From Campylobacterales bacterium (GTDB lineage Bacteria; Campylobacterota; Campylobacteria; Campylobacterales; JAADDG01), in the NCBI GenBank assembly GCA_027009865.1, contig JALVCR010000117.1:1-32979 (forward strand): 32,979 bases of DNA, given 5' to 3'. Positions 1-8,303 of this stretch are shown here, in pieces (positions within the stretch are counted from its first letter, which is position 1; the number at the start of each line of letters is the position of its first letter). The notes beneath the pieces are model-generated. The model did not search any database. It was given only the letters and a program-made list of their open reading frames with translations, and was not told the DNA's origin. Made by a program: the position numbers and the translations under genes.

Positions 1-528
1 TCTTTTATAACTGCATCCTGGCATTATCTTTTTTGAGAGCCTCTCTACCGTTTCTATATTGTGAGAGAGTTTATACGGTTTTGAAGAAATGATTAATTCT
101 AAAAGCTCTCTTTTGTTTTGAAAATCAGGAGTTAGAAGCTCTATTTTCGTATCACTCGATATCTCTTTTATTCTTTTAACAGTTTTTACAAACTGAAAGG
201 CTCCAAAATCCTTTAAATCGTCTCTATCCACAGAAGTTATAACGGCATATTTTAAATTTAAATCTTTTATAGCTTTTGCCACGTTTAGAGGCTCGTTTTT
301 ATCGATTGGATCTGGTTTTGCTTTTTTTACCGCGCAAAATTTGCACCTTCTTGTGCAAATATTTCCCAAAATCAGAAAGGTTGCCGTTTTTCTTTCAAAA
401 CACTCCCCAATATTTGGGCATGCGCTGTTTAGACATATAGTATTTACAAAATTTTTATCCAAAATCTGTTTTGTTTTGCCTATCAGCTCAAATGATGGAG
501 CTTTAACTTTTGGTTTTTGAAAATTCAT
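1..528 (-). CDS. lipA: Lipoyl synthase LipA (C-terminus cut by window edge)
   Basis: Radical-SAM enzyme that inserts two sulfur atoms into octanoyl groups on lipoyl domains. Translating the minus strand from the ATG at 528 gives 176 codons with no stop before base 1, against a usual length near 290-320, so the C-terminal part lies outside. The auxiliary cluster cysteines read CLNSACPNIGEC (C-x4-C-x5-C), the radical-SAM cysteines read CTRRCKFC (CxxxCxxC), and the family signature VITSVDRDDL is intact. The ATG lies inside the end of lipB (26-base overlap), so the two are translationally coupled. It is the last visible gene of the E2-E3-lipB-lipA cluster. Identification is secure; only completeness is unknown. 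Confidence 0.96.
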   Translation of the reverse strand, partial: MNFQKPKVKAPSFELIGKTKQILDKNFVNTICLNSACPNIGECFERKTATFLILGNICTRRCKFCAVKKAKPDPIDKNEPLNVAKAIKDLNLKYAVITSVDRDDLKDFGAFQFVKTVKRIKEISSDTKIELLTPDFQNKRELLELIISSKPYKLSHNIETVERLSKKIMPGCSYKR

Positions 529-1075
529 CTTCTATAAGCTTTTTTAAAAAAGATATGATTTTTTCTCTTTCATACTCATACCCCTCCTTTTTAAGAGAGG
601 TGGCTTTAACTCCTTTTAGATTGCAAGGGTTTATCAAATTAAATTTTGAAAGATTAGGGTTTAGATTGATACAGACTCCGTGTTTGCTAAAGCCCTTTTT
701 GTATCTAAAACCAATAGAGGCTATTTTTTGGTTTTCTATATAAAATCCGGGTCTTTTTTTATCGTAATAGATTTTTTTATCCACCGTTAGAAAGAATTTC
801 TTAAAAATCTTTAAAATTTTTCTGTAAAAGAGGGGAGGGGATGATACTTTCAAAATAAAATATATCATCAAACTCCCTTCGTCATGATAAGTAATCGAAC
901 CTCCCCTGTCGCTTCTTATCTCGTTTAAAAAAAAGCTTTTTTTCTCTCCTTCTCCTATCGTAAAAACGCTTTTATGAGAACAAAATATAACAGTCTCTCT
1001 CTTTTTATCTATAAGTTTGTCCATAAAAACAGAGCATTTTATATAATCAAGTTCATTAAAATATAAAAATCTCAA
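503..1075 (-). CDS. lipB: Octanoyltransferase LipB
   Basis: Transfers octanoate from acyl carrier protein to the lysine of lipoyl domains, the step before LipA. The 190 residues carry the RGG motif (57-59), the KIASIG motif with the probable catalytic Lys117, and the PC motif with the probable nucleophile Cys151 followed by a TSL triplet. It is slightly shorter than typical LipB. Two motifs are divergent: the usual TYHGPGQ loop reads TYHDEGS (62-68), and PCG reads PCN. It overlaps the end of the E3 gene by 4 bases and the start of lipA by 26, consistent with one transcript. Family membership is well supported; activity with the divergent loop is inferred. Confidence 0.9.
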   Translation of the reverse strand: MRFLYFNELDYIKCSVFMDKLIDKKRETVIFCSHKSVFTIGEGEKKSFFLNEIRSDRGGSITYHDEGSLMIYFILKVSSPPLFYRKILKIFKKFFLTVDKKIYYDKKRPGFYIENQKIASIGFRYKKGFSKHGVCINLNPNLSKFNLINPCNLKGVKATSLKKEGYEYEREKIISFLKKLIEDEFSKTKS

Positions 1076-2391
1076 ATTCTTCTTGCCGCTCTCTCTAATG
1101 CTTCGCTAAATGTCGGGTGCGCAAAAACGCTCTCTAAGAAACTCTCTTTATCAAGCTCCGCAGAGAGAGTTACTGAAATAATTCCTATAAGCTCTTCTGC
1201 ATGAGGAGATAAAATCTCAGCTCCAATTATAAAATCATCCTCATCGGTATAAAGTATCACTCCTCCCTCTTTTGCATTGTAAGAGTATGACAAAGCAAGG
1301 GCACTTAGCGGAAAATAGGACTCTTTATATTTGATATTCTCCTTTTCAAGATATGTTTTAGTCAAACCTATAGAGGCGTATTGCAATGGAAGAGAGTAGA
1401 TGAATTTGGGAATATTGTTTAGATTTAATCTTCTCTTTTTCCCAAAAATATTATTGACTACATTTAAAACTTCGCTTCTTGCCGCGTGGGCTAACTGAAG
1501 TTTTCCGTTGCAGTCTCCTATCGCAAAATGATTCTTTAGGGAAGTTTGGAAAAAATCATCCGTTTTTATGCCTCTTTGTATCTCTATTTTATCGGTTTGT
1601 ATAACATCGGTATTTGGAACTCTCCCTGTAGCTACAAGGAGTTTGTCAAATTCAAATATTCCCTCATTTGTAGTGATTTTTGCTTTTTTCTCAAAATCCA
1701 CAGCTTCCAAAATAGTGGTTTTTGGCATCAGTTTCACGCCTATTTGGGATAGTTTCTCTTCTAATGCTTTTGTAAGTTTTGGATGAATCTTTTTTGAGAT
1801 TTGTTCATGCCTGTAAATTAGAGTCGTATCGACTCCGTTTGTCGCAAAAAATCCCGCAAATTCCAATCCTATAGCCCCGCTTCCATAAATTGCCACGCTT
1901 TTTGGAAAATCTTTTAAGCGAAAAATTTCATCGCTTGTTATTATGCTCTCTTTGTTATACTCTATTCCTTCTGGGATATAGGCTAAAGAGCCTGTTCCTA
2001 TTACTATATATTTGCCTTCGATTATTTTATTTTCTATCTTAACTTTATTTGCGTCTATTAGATATCCCTTTGCTTCAAAAAGCTCAACTCCCGCATTTTG
2101 GCATTGGATAGTAATAGATTTTGTAGCTTTCGTTAAGATATCTTCTATCTCTTTTTGAACCTCTTTTAGTTTTATTCTATCTTTTTTTATTCTAAATGCT
2201 TTATCTTGTATGTTAAGATTAACCAAGGATAGATGAAGAAGATGTTTTGAAGGGATACACCCTTTATGAAGGCATGTTCCTCCAAGCTCTTTTAAATTTT
2301 TCTCTATTAAAGCTACCTTTAATCCTCTCTTTGAGGCAACTATTGCTCCGGCGTAATTTAATCCGCCTCCTATAAAAATTATATCATACAT
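1072..2391 (-). CDS. lpdA: Dihydrolipoyl dehydrogenase (E3)
   Basis: Flavoprotein that reoxidises dihydrolipoamide on the E2 lipoyl domain with NAD+. The 439 residues show the N-terminal FAD-binding glycine motif (8-15), the redox disulfide GTCLHKGCIPSK (Cys40, Cys45), the NAD-binding GSGAIGLEFAG stretch (170-180), the second FAD motif AIGD (290-293), and the C-terminal HPTFSE signature with His425 and Glu430 as the usual catalytic dyad. The linker between the redox cysteines is LHKG rather than the common LNVG/LNRG. It overlaps E2 by 8 bases upstream and lipB by 4 bases downstream. Other members of this flavoprotein family (mercuric reductase, glutathione reductase) are less likely given the E2/lipoate neighbours. 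Confidence 0.93.
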   Translation of the reverse strand: MYDIIFIGGGLNYAGAIVASKRGLKVALIEKNLKELGGTCLHKGCIPSKHLLHLSLVNLNIQDKAFRIKKDRIKLKEVQKEIEDILTKATKSITIQCQNAGVELFEAKGYLIDANKVKIENKIIEGKYIVIGTGSLAYIPEGIEYNKESIITSDEIFRLKDFPKSVAIYGSGAIGLEFAGFFATNGVDTTLIYRHEQISKKIHPKLTKALEEKLSQIGVKLMPKTTILEAVDFEKKAKITTNEGIFEFDKLLVATGRVPNTDVIQTDKIEIQRGIKTDDFFQTSLKNHFAIGDCNGKLQLAHAARSEVLNVVNNIFGKKRRLNLNNIPKFIYSLPLQYASIGLTKTYLEKENIKYKESYFPLSALALSYSYNAKEGGVILYTDEDDFIIGAEILSPHAEELIGIISVTLSAELDKESFLESVFAHPTFSEALERAARRI

Positions 2392-3595
2392 ATCTTCCCT
2401 CCAAGAAAGCCTCTTTTAGCTCTTTTACAAAAAGAGCCGCGTCTTTTCCGTTTAAAATTCTATGATCAAACGTAAAGATAGTTTTAAATCTATTCTCTTT
2501 AATCTCTCCGATAGCAGCTATTGCCGAATCATCTTTATTTATTATCGCATCAAATGCCTCTATTTTAAACATTCCAAGATTGCTTACTCCAAAAGTTGAA
2601 CCTTCCATATCCTCTTTTGAGAGTTTTTTGGTTTTTATCTCTTTTAGCCACTCTTCTATTTGGTTTAAGCTTTTATCTTCCGCTTTTTTTATAACCGCCA
2701 TATAAAGTTCGTTATCTTTTGCCAATGCTACGCTTATATTTGAAGAGGGATAGATTTGAAGGCTGTTTTGCTTTAAAACAGCTCTTGTTTTTGGATGATT
2801 TTGCATAACTTTTGCCAAAATTTTTAAAAAGTAGGCTGTGAATTTAAATTTTATATCAAACCCTATCTCTATTGTTTCATAGATATGAAATATTGGTTTT
2901 TGAAGGCTGTTTTTTAAATTTTGGATAACTGCTTTTTGATTTGAAGAGAGAGGGGATATTTTTGGAATATTATTCTCTTTTATAAAATTTTTTATATCCT
3001 CCTCTTTATATTTTTTGTTAAGTTTAAAAGAGTTTATATCTATTTGATACTCTTTTATCAGTTTCAAAGCTTTGGGAGTGAAATATTTTTTTAATTCTGT
3101 TTCTTTTATATCTTTTAGATGAGCTGGAGTTGGAATTTTTCCCTCTTTTTGAAGGGATTCTATGTCTAAATTTATCTTCAAAGCCTCTTTTTTTGCAGCG
3201 GGAGAGGCTGCTGCTTTTGTTTTTGCTATTTTGGGTTTATTTGCAGGCAGAATATCTTCAAATATAGAAATTTCTTCTTTTGTTTCTTTCAAATTATTTT
3301 TTTGGACTCTCTCTTTTGGCTTCTCTTCTTGCTCTTTTTTATTTTCAGCTTCTTTTGTATCTGTCTCTATTATAGCTATCGGTTTTTTTACCTCTATCTC
3401 ATCTCCCTCTTTTGCCAAAAGCTTTTTTACAACTCCATCTTTGAATGTTTGAACCTCCATAATAGCTTTATCACTTTCAACTTCTGCTATCACATCCCCT
3501 TTTTTGACTCTGTCATTTTCTTTTACATGCCATTTTATAAGTTTTCCCTTATCCATCGTATCGGATAAAACGGGCATAACGATTTTATATTCCAT
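2384..3595 (-). CDS. 2-oxoacid dehydrogenase E2 (dihydrolipoamide acyltransferase), shortened core
   Basis: Domains in order: lipoyl domain (about 1-77) with the lipoylated lysine in ESDKA (Lys43); a Lys/Glu/Ala-rich linker (80-140); an E3-binding-like segment (about 155-205); and a catalytic domain (about 213-403). The core keeps the GSTFGVSNLGMF motif and the catalytic His378 in FDHR. The residue four after it, normally Asp in the DHRxxDG motif, is Asn382. The core also looks about 30 residues short between the first strand and the KFTAYFLK helix. Substrate (pyruvate, acetoin, branched-chain, 2-oxoglutarate) cannot be told. No E1 gene precedes it: upstream lies 85 bases and then an unrelated membrane protein gene. 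Confidence 0.85.
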   Translation of the reverse strand: MEYKIVMPVLSDTMDKGKLIKWHVKENDRVKKGDVIAEVESDKAIMEVQTFKDGVVKKLLAKEGDEIEVKKPIAIIETDTKEAENKKEQEEKPKERVQKNNLKETKEEISIFEDILPANKPKIAKTKAAASPAAKKEALKINLDIESLQKEGKIPTPAHLKDIKETELKKYFTPKALKLIKEYQIDINSFKLNKKYKEEDIKNFIKENNIPKISPLSSNQKAVIQNLKNSLQKPIFHIYETIEIGFDIKFKFTAYFLKILAKVMQNHPKTRAVLKQNSLQIYPSSNISVALAKDNELYMAVIKKAEDKSLNQIEEWLKEIKTKKLSKEDMEGSTFGVSNLGMFKIEAFDAIINKDDSAIAAIGEIKENRFKTIFTFDHRILNGKDAALFVKELKEAFLEGRYV

Positions 3596-3621
3596 TTTTT
3601 TTCCTCAAAGAGATTTTGTTT

Positions 3622-3627
3622 ATTGTA
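3622..3627 (-). promoter_or_regulatory. Candidate -10 box for the E2-E3-lipB-lipA operon
   Basis: On the minus strand this reads TACAAT, about 27 bases before the E2 start codon, with a GAGGAAA ribosome site between. No -35 is recognisable, as usual in this phylum. It places the operon start immediately before E2, which argues that no E1 gene is cotranscribed. Confidence 0.4.
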
Positions 3628-3680
3628 GTGCTATTTGTTTAAAAGATTTGTTAAAAATTTTTATTAAAAGTCAAAGAGCT

Positions 3681-4448
3681 CTATTTTAAAAGCTCTTTGC
3701 TAAAGATATAGATAGCGGCATTGTATAAACTTAACAGATATCCTAAAATAATTACGATAGGTATTAAAATAACGGTAGCAGATAAGAAAAAGAGCAATAT
3801 GGTAGCTATTGTTATTATGATGGACCAAAATAGTATCAATAGAAAATATTTTTTATTAAAAGTTCTGCTCCAAAATTTTGGATTTAGTAGCAAAAATGAA
3901 TTTTTGAAAGCTTCATTAAAATCGTTTGAGCTCATAATATATCCCATAACACCTGGAAATATGTAAAACAAAAAACCAATTAAAAGAGATATTATTAAAA
4001 CAGGAATAGAATATGTGCTAGCTAAAGTCATCGCAATCTGCTCTTCATTCATTCCCTGCATCTGCTCTATAGAGATAGATGTTGAGCCAAAAGCTGCTAA
4101 TAATATTCCTATAAGAATAGAAAGTAAAATCCCTATTATCAAAAGGCCGCTAAAACCTCCTGCGGCTGTAGAGAAATATTTGTTTAAAAACTCTCCAATT
4201 TTAGTGGAAGCGGCTATATCTTCCATATCCTCTTCATTTTCTATCTCCTCTATTGCTTTTGCAAAGTAAATTTGTATAGAGAGACTGAAAATTGCATAGG
4301 AGATTAAAAAGAAAATTCCTATTATAGGAATGAAATTTAAAAGGGATATTACAAAAAGTATAGCAATTGCTGCAAAAGAGAGAGCATAATTTCCTTTGAA
4401 AAAATTTATTGCCAGATTTATAGCTGTTTTGTTGGAAGGGTGTATCAT
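3681..4448 (-). CDS. Multipass membrane protein of unknown function
   Basis: The 255 residues contain about six hydrophobic segments (roughly 20-38, 42-62, 98-120, 145-172, 197-215 and 220-245). An acidic loop (EIENEEDMED) and a Gly/Ser/Met-rich loop lie between them. The overall look is of a DUF4013-like integral membrane protein, but I do not recognise a family firmly. The start is the ATG at 4448, preceded by AAAGGAG. It reads alone: the E2 operon begins 85 bases downstream with its own -10 box, and the upstream side is a 213-base region divergent to the secreted-protein gene. No catalytic or transport motif is visible. Confidence 0.75.
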   Translation of the reverse strand: MIHPSNKTAINLAINFFKGNYALSFAAIAILFVISLLNFIPIIGIFFLISYAIFSLSIQIYFAKAIEEIENEEDMEDIAASTKIGEFLNKYFSTAAGGFSGLLIIGILLSILIGILLAAFGSTSISIEQMQGMNEEQIAMTLASTYSIPVLIISLLIGFLFYIFPGVMGYIMSSNDFNEAFKNSFLLLNPKFWSRTFNKKYFLLILFWSIIITIATILLFFLSATVILIPIVIILGYLLSLYNAAIYIFSKELLK

Positions 4449-4625
4449 AATTGACTCCTTTTTTTAAATTATTGCATAAGCTTTATTAAGAATTAGTTAG
4501 AGTATCGGTTTTTTTTAAGTTAAGTTTATCATCAATAAAAAAAAATTAGATTACTCGATAGCAATAAGGTAAAAATTATTTATTTATTTTAAATAAAATT
4601 TACTTTTCTTTAAGGGTGAATGATA

Positions 4626-4631
4626 TATACT
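4626..4631 (+). promoter_or_regulatory. Candidate -10 box before the secreted repeat protein
   Basis: TATACT, 30 bases before the ATG at 4662. A transcript from here would start near 4638, which excludes the further-upstream ATG at 4620 as translation start. The rest of the 4449-4661 intergenic stretch is very AT-rich and shows nothing else I can name. Confidence 0.45.
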
Positions 4632-4661
4632 TTGTCTATAGAAATAACGGGAGGCTTAAAA

Positions 4662-5846
4662 ATGAAATGGGTAAAGATTCTAATAGTTGGCACGCTTTTT
4701 GTTTTATATGCAAGTGCCGCCACTATCCAAACTCAAAAAGATATATATGATGCGGGAGAGGATATAGTTGTTACCGTAACGGATATGGCTGGAAATGACG
4801 ATGATTGGGTTGGAATTTATCCGGCTGGAAGCAGTAATGATTGGGAAAATGTGGTAAGCTGGGCATGGACTCATGGAATTGTAAACGGAGATATAACTTT
4901 AGAGGGAGTGCCTGCGGGAAATTACGAGGCTAGAGCCTTTTTTAATAACTCTTTTCATACTGAAGCAAGTTATGCTTTTAGAGTAGAGGGAAATTTACCG
5001 GTTACAATAGATGCGGTTAAAGATGTTTATCAAGAAAATGAAAGAATAGTGGTAAACGTATCGGGGCTTGCTGGAAATCAAAATGACTGGATAGGAATTT
5101 ATCCATCTGGAAGCAGCAACGATTGGGAAAATGTAGTTGCTTGGAGATATACGGGCGGAATTAGAGAAGGACAGCTTAGTTTAGATCCCGTTCCTCCTGG
5201 CAATTATGATGTTAGAGTCTTTTTTAACGATTCATTTAATATGGAGGCTCAAGACTCCTTTAGAGTTGCTCCTTTAAATAATGATCCTACCGTTTATGAG
5301 GATGGAGAAGATGGAAGCACAGATAGATGGGCAAAACTTTCAAATAGAGGCAATATAAGTAATGTTAGTGATGGAGCTGATGGAAGCGAGAGATCTATTA
5401 TGCTTTGGGGTCCCTATTGGCAAGGCGGAGGATGGGGAGAGATATATTATAAATTATATTTAAATGAAAATCATGATCCTTGGAATAACCATTATCAGCA
5501 TATTTTAGAGTTTGATATCAAAACGCGCCACTCGTGGGAGCCATGTTTTTATTTCGAGCTTCCTTTAATAACAAGTCAAGGAAGAAGAGTCATATCATTT
5601 GATACCTATATCCCGCATACTCATCAGCAAGATAGTATTAGAGATATGGGCGATTATATTCAGCTCTCTTTTGGAATTGAGGAGAGTTACAGATGGGGAC
5701 ACAGATGGAAACATGTAAGGTTGGATCTCCAAGAATATGTAAATAGATTCGAGCCGGATAATATTATTTTATCGGTGGATGGATTTGTTTTTAATACAAG
5801 AGGCGGGGATTATCTGCTTGATAATATAAGGCTGGTTTCCGAATAA
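4662..5846 (+). CDS. Secreted protein with two tandem beta-domains and a C-terminal carbohydrate-binding-like domain
   Basis: The start is the ATG at 4662, preceded by GGGAGG. It gives a 394-residue protein with a signal peptide (MKWVKILIVGTLFVLYASA). Two copies of a roughly 90-residue domain follow (20-108 and 113-203). Both contain DW(V/I)GIYP(A/S)GSSNDWENVV and end with (P)GNY(E/D)xRxFFN(N/D)SF. The WIGIY pattern recalls SKICH-like or other Ig-fold beta-sandwiches, but I cannot assign a named family. The C-terminal region (210-394) is Trp/Tyr/His-rich and ends in DNIRL, as jelly-roll carbohydrate-binding modules often do. No catalytic site is seen. The methyltransferase starts 10 bases downstream, so the two are probably cotranscribed. 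A role at the cell surface or in polysaccharide binding is inference. Confidence 0.8.
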   Translation: MKWVKILIVGTLFVLYASAATIQTQKDIYDAGEDIVVTVTDMAGNDDDWVGIYPAGSSNDWENVVSWAWTHGIVNGDITLEGVPAGNYEARAFFNNSFHTEASYAFRVEGNLPVTIDAVKDVYQENERIVVNVSGLAGNQNDWIGIYPSGSSNDWENVVAWRYTGGIREGQLSLDPVPPGNYDVRVFFNDSFNMEAQDSFRVAPLNNDPTVYEDGEDGSTDRWAKLSNRGNISNVSDGADGSERSIMLWGPYWQGGGWGEIYYKLYLNENHDPWNNHYQHILEFDIKTRHSWEPCFYFELPLITSQGRRVISFDTYIPHTHQQDSIRDMGDYIQLSFGIEESYRWGHRWKHVRLDLQEYVNRFEPDNIILSVDGFVFNTRGGDYLLDNIRLVSE

Positions 5847-5856
5847 GGGAGAAATA

Positions 5857-6597
5857 GTGAAAGAGAGTAAAGAGATATTAACACTTTATAAAAAAGTATC
5901 AAAGAATGCTGACGTTTCTCATGCTAATACTCTTAAATATAAAATAAAAGTATTAGCTTCTTCTATAAAAAGAAGAGGGGTTGGAGCGACTTTGAAAAAA
6001 ATAGCTCTCTACCTCTCTTTTTATATAAGAGGAGTTGATTTATCTTCAGAAAATCTTGATAAACTAACAAAAGTTGGAGAGCATAAAGATAGGGGCACTG
6101 CGTATCTTCAAAACTCTTATGAAGTTATAGATGAAGTTTTAAAAGAGGTTGAAAAGTTAGATAAAGATGTAACTTTGGGGTTTTTCTTAGATTATGGAAG
6201 CGGCAAGGGTCTTCCTATGATTATAGCCCAAAGACATGGATTTAAAAAAGTAATAGGTGTTGAGTTTGCAAAGGAGCTTTGCGAAGTTTGTATAAAAAAT
6301 ATGGAAAAAATGGGTATAAAAAATTATGAAGTTCTAAATATGGATGCTGCTGACTATACTCCTTTAAAAGAGACAACTCTTATTTTTTTATTTAATCCTT
6401 TTGATGAAGTAGTAATGAAAAAAGTAGCAAAAAAAATCTCTTCTCAAAAAAATAATTTTAAAAGAGAACTTTATATAATATATTTAAATCCTTCTTGTAA
6501 TTTTATTTTTGCAGAAGATAAAGAGAATTTTGAATTTGTAAAAAGTTTAATATTTGAAACTGGAGAGATTGCTAATATCTTCAAATTAAAAAGATAA
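5857..6597 (+). CDS. Class I SAM-dependent methyltransferase (copy A of a paralogous pair)
   Basis: GTG start with GGGAGA upstream. The 246 residues hold an N-terminal helical extension (1-85) and a Rossmann methyltransferase core: motif I FLDYGSGKG (110-118), the acidic SAM-ribose contact in GVEFA (134-138), an acidic motif MDAAD (162-166), and a motif IV-like FLFNPF (177-182). The NPF triplet resembles motif IV of N-methyltransferases acting on amino groups, but the substrate is unknown. A clear paralogue sits at 8540-9247 on the other strand with the same architecture. It follows the secreted repeat protein by 10 bases. A 184-base AT-rich gap separates it from the sulfide:quinone oxidoreductase gene. 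Confidence 0.8.
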   Translation: MKESKEILTLYKKVSKNADVSHANTLKYKIKVLASSIKRRGVGATLKKIALYLSFYIRGVDLSSENLDKLTKVGEHKDRGTAYLQNSYEVIDEVLKEVEKLDKDVTLGFFLDYGSGKGLPMIIAQRHGFKKVIGVEFAKELCEVCIKNMEKMGIKNYEVLNMDAADYTPLKETTLIFLFNPFDEVVMKKVAKKISSQKNNFKRELYIIYLNPSCNFIFAEDKENFEFVKSLIFETGEIANIFKLKR

Positions 6598-6720
6598 TTT
6601 TTTCTATTTTTTCTCTTCTTTTTATAATATTAGCAAATTATAACAATAAATATCAGTAACACTAATATAGAAAAATTCTCTTATGTCTCTTTTTTAAAAA
6701 AAAAATTTGTGAAATTTTGT

Positions 6721-6726
6721 TACAAT
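6721..6726 (+). promoter_or_regulatory. Candidate -10 box before the sulfide:quinone oxidoreductase gene
   Basis: TACAAT within TTGTTACAATGG, 55 bases before the start codon. The ribosome site AGGAG at 6772-6776 precedes the ATG at 6782. No -35 match is evident. The intergenic stretch 6598-6781 is otherwise AT-rich without identifiable structure. Confidence 0.35.
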
Positions 6727-6781
6727 GGCGAAATAAAAGGGAATTTTATAACCGAAATCTATCAAATTATTAGGAGTTGTT

Positions 6782-8260
6782 ATGGATAAAGATTTAAAAA
6801 AGTTTGAAGAGAAATTGGAGGAGATTACTTCAAAAAGCGGTCTCTCTCGTAGAGAAGCTTTAAAATTAATGGGGCTTAGCGGTGCCGCTTTGATGGGTGC
6901 GGGAGCTATCAAAGGCACTGAAGCAAGAGCTGAGAGTTCCAAAAAGGCTACTATTGTAATTGTTGGAGGCGGTGCTGGAGGTATAATGGCTGCGGCAAGA
7001 CTTAGAAGAGCTGCAAGTAATGCTAAAATTATTTTAGTAGCTCCAAACGATATTCATGTTTATCAGCCAGGTCAAGTTTTTATGGCTGCGGGACTTTATA
7101 CGGCAGATGATATAAAAAAACCAAATAGCGATTTTGTTCCAAGCGGAGTAGAGTGGGTAAAAGAGCTTGCAGTAGAATTTGATCCTGATAATAATACAGT
7201 AATTACAAGCTCCAATAAAAAAATTAAATACGATTTCTTGGTGGTAGCTACCGGGCTTCAATATGATTATGAAAGAATAGAGGGTATGAGGCCTGATCTT
7301 GTAGGGCAAAAAGGGATTTCAAGCGTATATTTAAACGATACTGTTAAAGGAACAGTAAAAGGCGGAAGCGCTACTTGGAAATGGTTTAATGATTTAAGAG
7401 AGGCTGCTAAAAAAGCAACTCCAAATAATCCCATAAACGCTATTTATACTCAGCCTGATACTCCTATTAAATGCGGCGGCGCTCCTCAGAAGATTTTATA
7501 TCTAAGCCAAGATTTTTTAAGAGGAAACGGCCCTGTAGGAGGAGATGATATTCATAAAAATGTGAAAGCCTATTTTTGTAAAAAGGGAACTAAGCTTTTT
7601 GGAGTTCCTGGATATAATAAAACTTTGGTTGAAGAAGTAACTCCAATGTATGGAAATATAACGGATAAGTGGAATCATGTTTTAAGAAAAATAGATCCCG
7701 ATAAAAAAATAGCCACTTTCGAGCATACATATCAGGTAAAAGGAGAATATGACGAGGATCTTGGCGAGTATGATATGATTACCAAAAAAGAGATGGTAGA
7801 GATGCCTTATGATTTTATACATGTGGTTCCTCCTATGAAAGCTGTTGATGCTGTAGCAAACTCTCCTCTTGGATGGCAAAAAGGAAGCGCTAAAGGATGG
7901 CTTGCCTGCGATAGATATACTCTTCAACATATGAAATATAAAAATGTATTTGGTATAGGCGATATTTTGGGAATCCCAAAAGGTAAAACCGGAGGAAGCG
8001 CAAGACATCACGGCCCAATTATCCAAGAAAATCTTATAGCCGTAATGGAAGGAAAAGAGCCTACCGCTAAATTTGACGGATATACGGTATGTCCTCTTAA
8101 GACTCAATATGGAAAAATTATGCTTGCGGAATTTAATTATGACGGTCCTGCTCCTTCTTTCCCTCTTGATCCTACAAAACCAAGATGGATTTGGTGGGCA
8201 TTTGATCTTTATATGCTAAAACCTATGTATTGGTATTTGATGCTTAGAGGATTGATGTAA
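6782..8260 (+). CDS. sqr: Tat-exported sulfide:quinone oxidoreductase
   Basis: FAD enzyme expected to oxidise sulfide to sulfur/polysulfide on the periplasmic face and pass electrons to quinone. The 492 residues start with an n-region, a twin-arginine motif SRREALK (22-28), a mildly hydrophobic stretch and an ARA-E cleavage site near 50. The dinucleotide fold follows with GGGAGG (62-67), then VYQPGQ (93-98), the second FAD motif VVATG (154-158), and the family signature TPIKCGGAPQK with Cys231. Further cysteines are at 266, 376 and 437. GIGD (391-394) contacts FAD. The C-terminus (468-492, rich in Trp/Tyr/Met) looks like the amphipathic membrane anchor of this family. Flavocytochrome c flavoproteins are the main alternative, but the KCGGAPQK motif favours SQR. 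The subtype is not assigned. Confidence 0.88.
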   Translation: MDKDLKKFEEKLEEITSKSGLSRREALKLMGLSGAALMGAGAIKGTEARAESSKKATIVIVGGGAGGIMAAARLRRAASNAKIILVAPNDIHVYQPGQVFMAAGLYTADDIKKPNSDFVPSGVEWVKELAVEFDPDNNTVITSSNKKIKYDFLVVATGLQYDYERIEGMRPDLVGQKGISSVYLNDTVKGTVKGGSATWKWFNDLREAAKKATPNNPINAIYTQPDTPIKCGGAPQKILYLSQDFLRGNGPVGGDDIHKNVKAYFCKKGTKLFGVPGYNKTLVEEVTPMYGNITDKWNHVLRKIDPDKKIATFEHTYQVKGEYDEDLGEYDMITKKEMVEMPYDFIHVVPPMKAVDAVANSPLGWQKGSAKGWLACDRYTLQHMKYKNVFGIGDILGIPKGKTGGSARHHGPIIQENLIAVMEGKEPTAKFDGYTVCPLKTQYGKIMLAEFNYDGPAPSFPLDPTKPRWIWWAFDLYMLKPMYWYLMLRGLM

Positions 8261-8285
8261 AAAAGGCGGCTTTTGCCGCTTTTTG
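8261..8285 (+). terminator. Rho-independent terminator after sqr
   Basis: GCGGC (8266-8270), loop TTTT, GCCGC (8275-8279), then TTTTTGCTTTT, directly after the sqr stop codon. The flanking A-run pairs with the T-run to extend the stem. It may attenuate rather than block transcription into the small gene 19 bases further on. Confidence 0.75.
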
Positions 8286-8303
8286 CTTTTTAGGGAGGTG
8301 TAA

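Noticed and set aside
3162..3452. Open frame on the plus strand opposite the E2 gene, rich in Phe/Ser/Ala
   Set aside because: Mirror of the E2 linker on the other strand, no ribosome site, no recognisable domain.
4620..4661. Upstream ATG extending the secreted repeat protein by 14 residues
   Set aside because: It lies before a TATACT box, lacks a ribosome site and would hide the signal peptide; the ATG at 4662 has GGGAGG.
7682..8107. 141-codon frame on the minus strand inside sqr
   Set aside because: Antisense shadow of a well-supported gene; composition is unlike a real protein in this genome.
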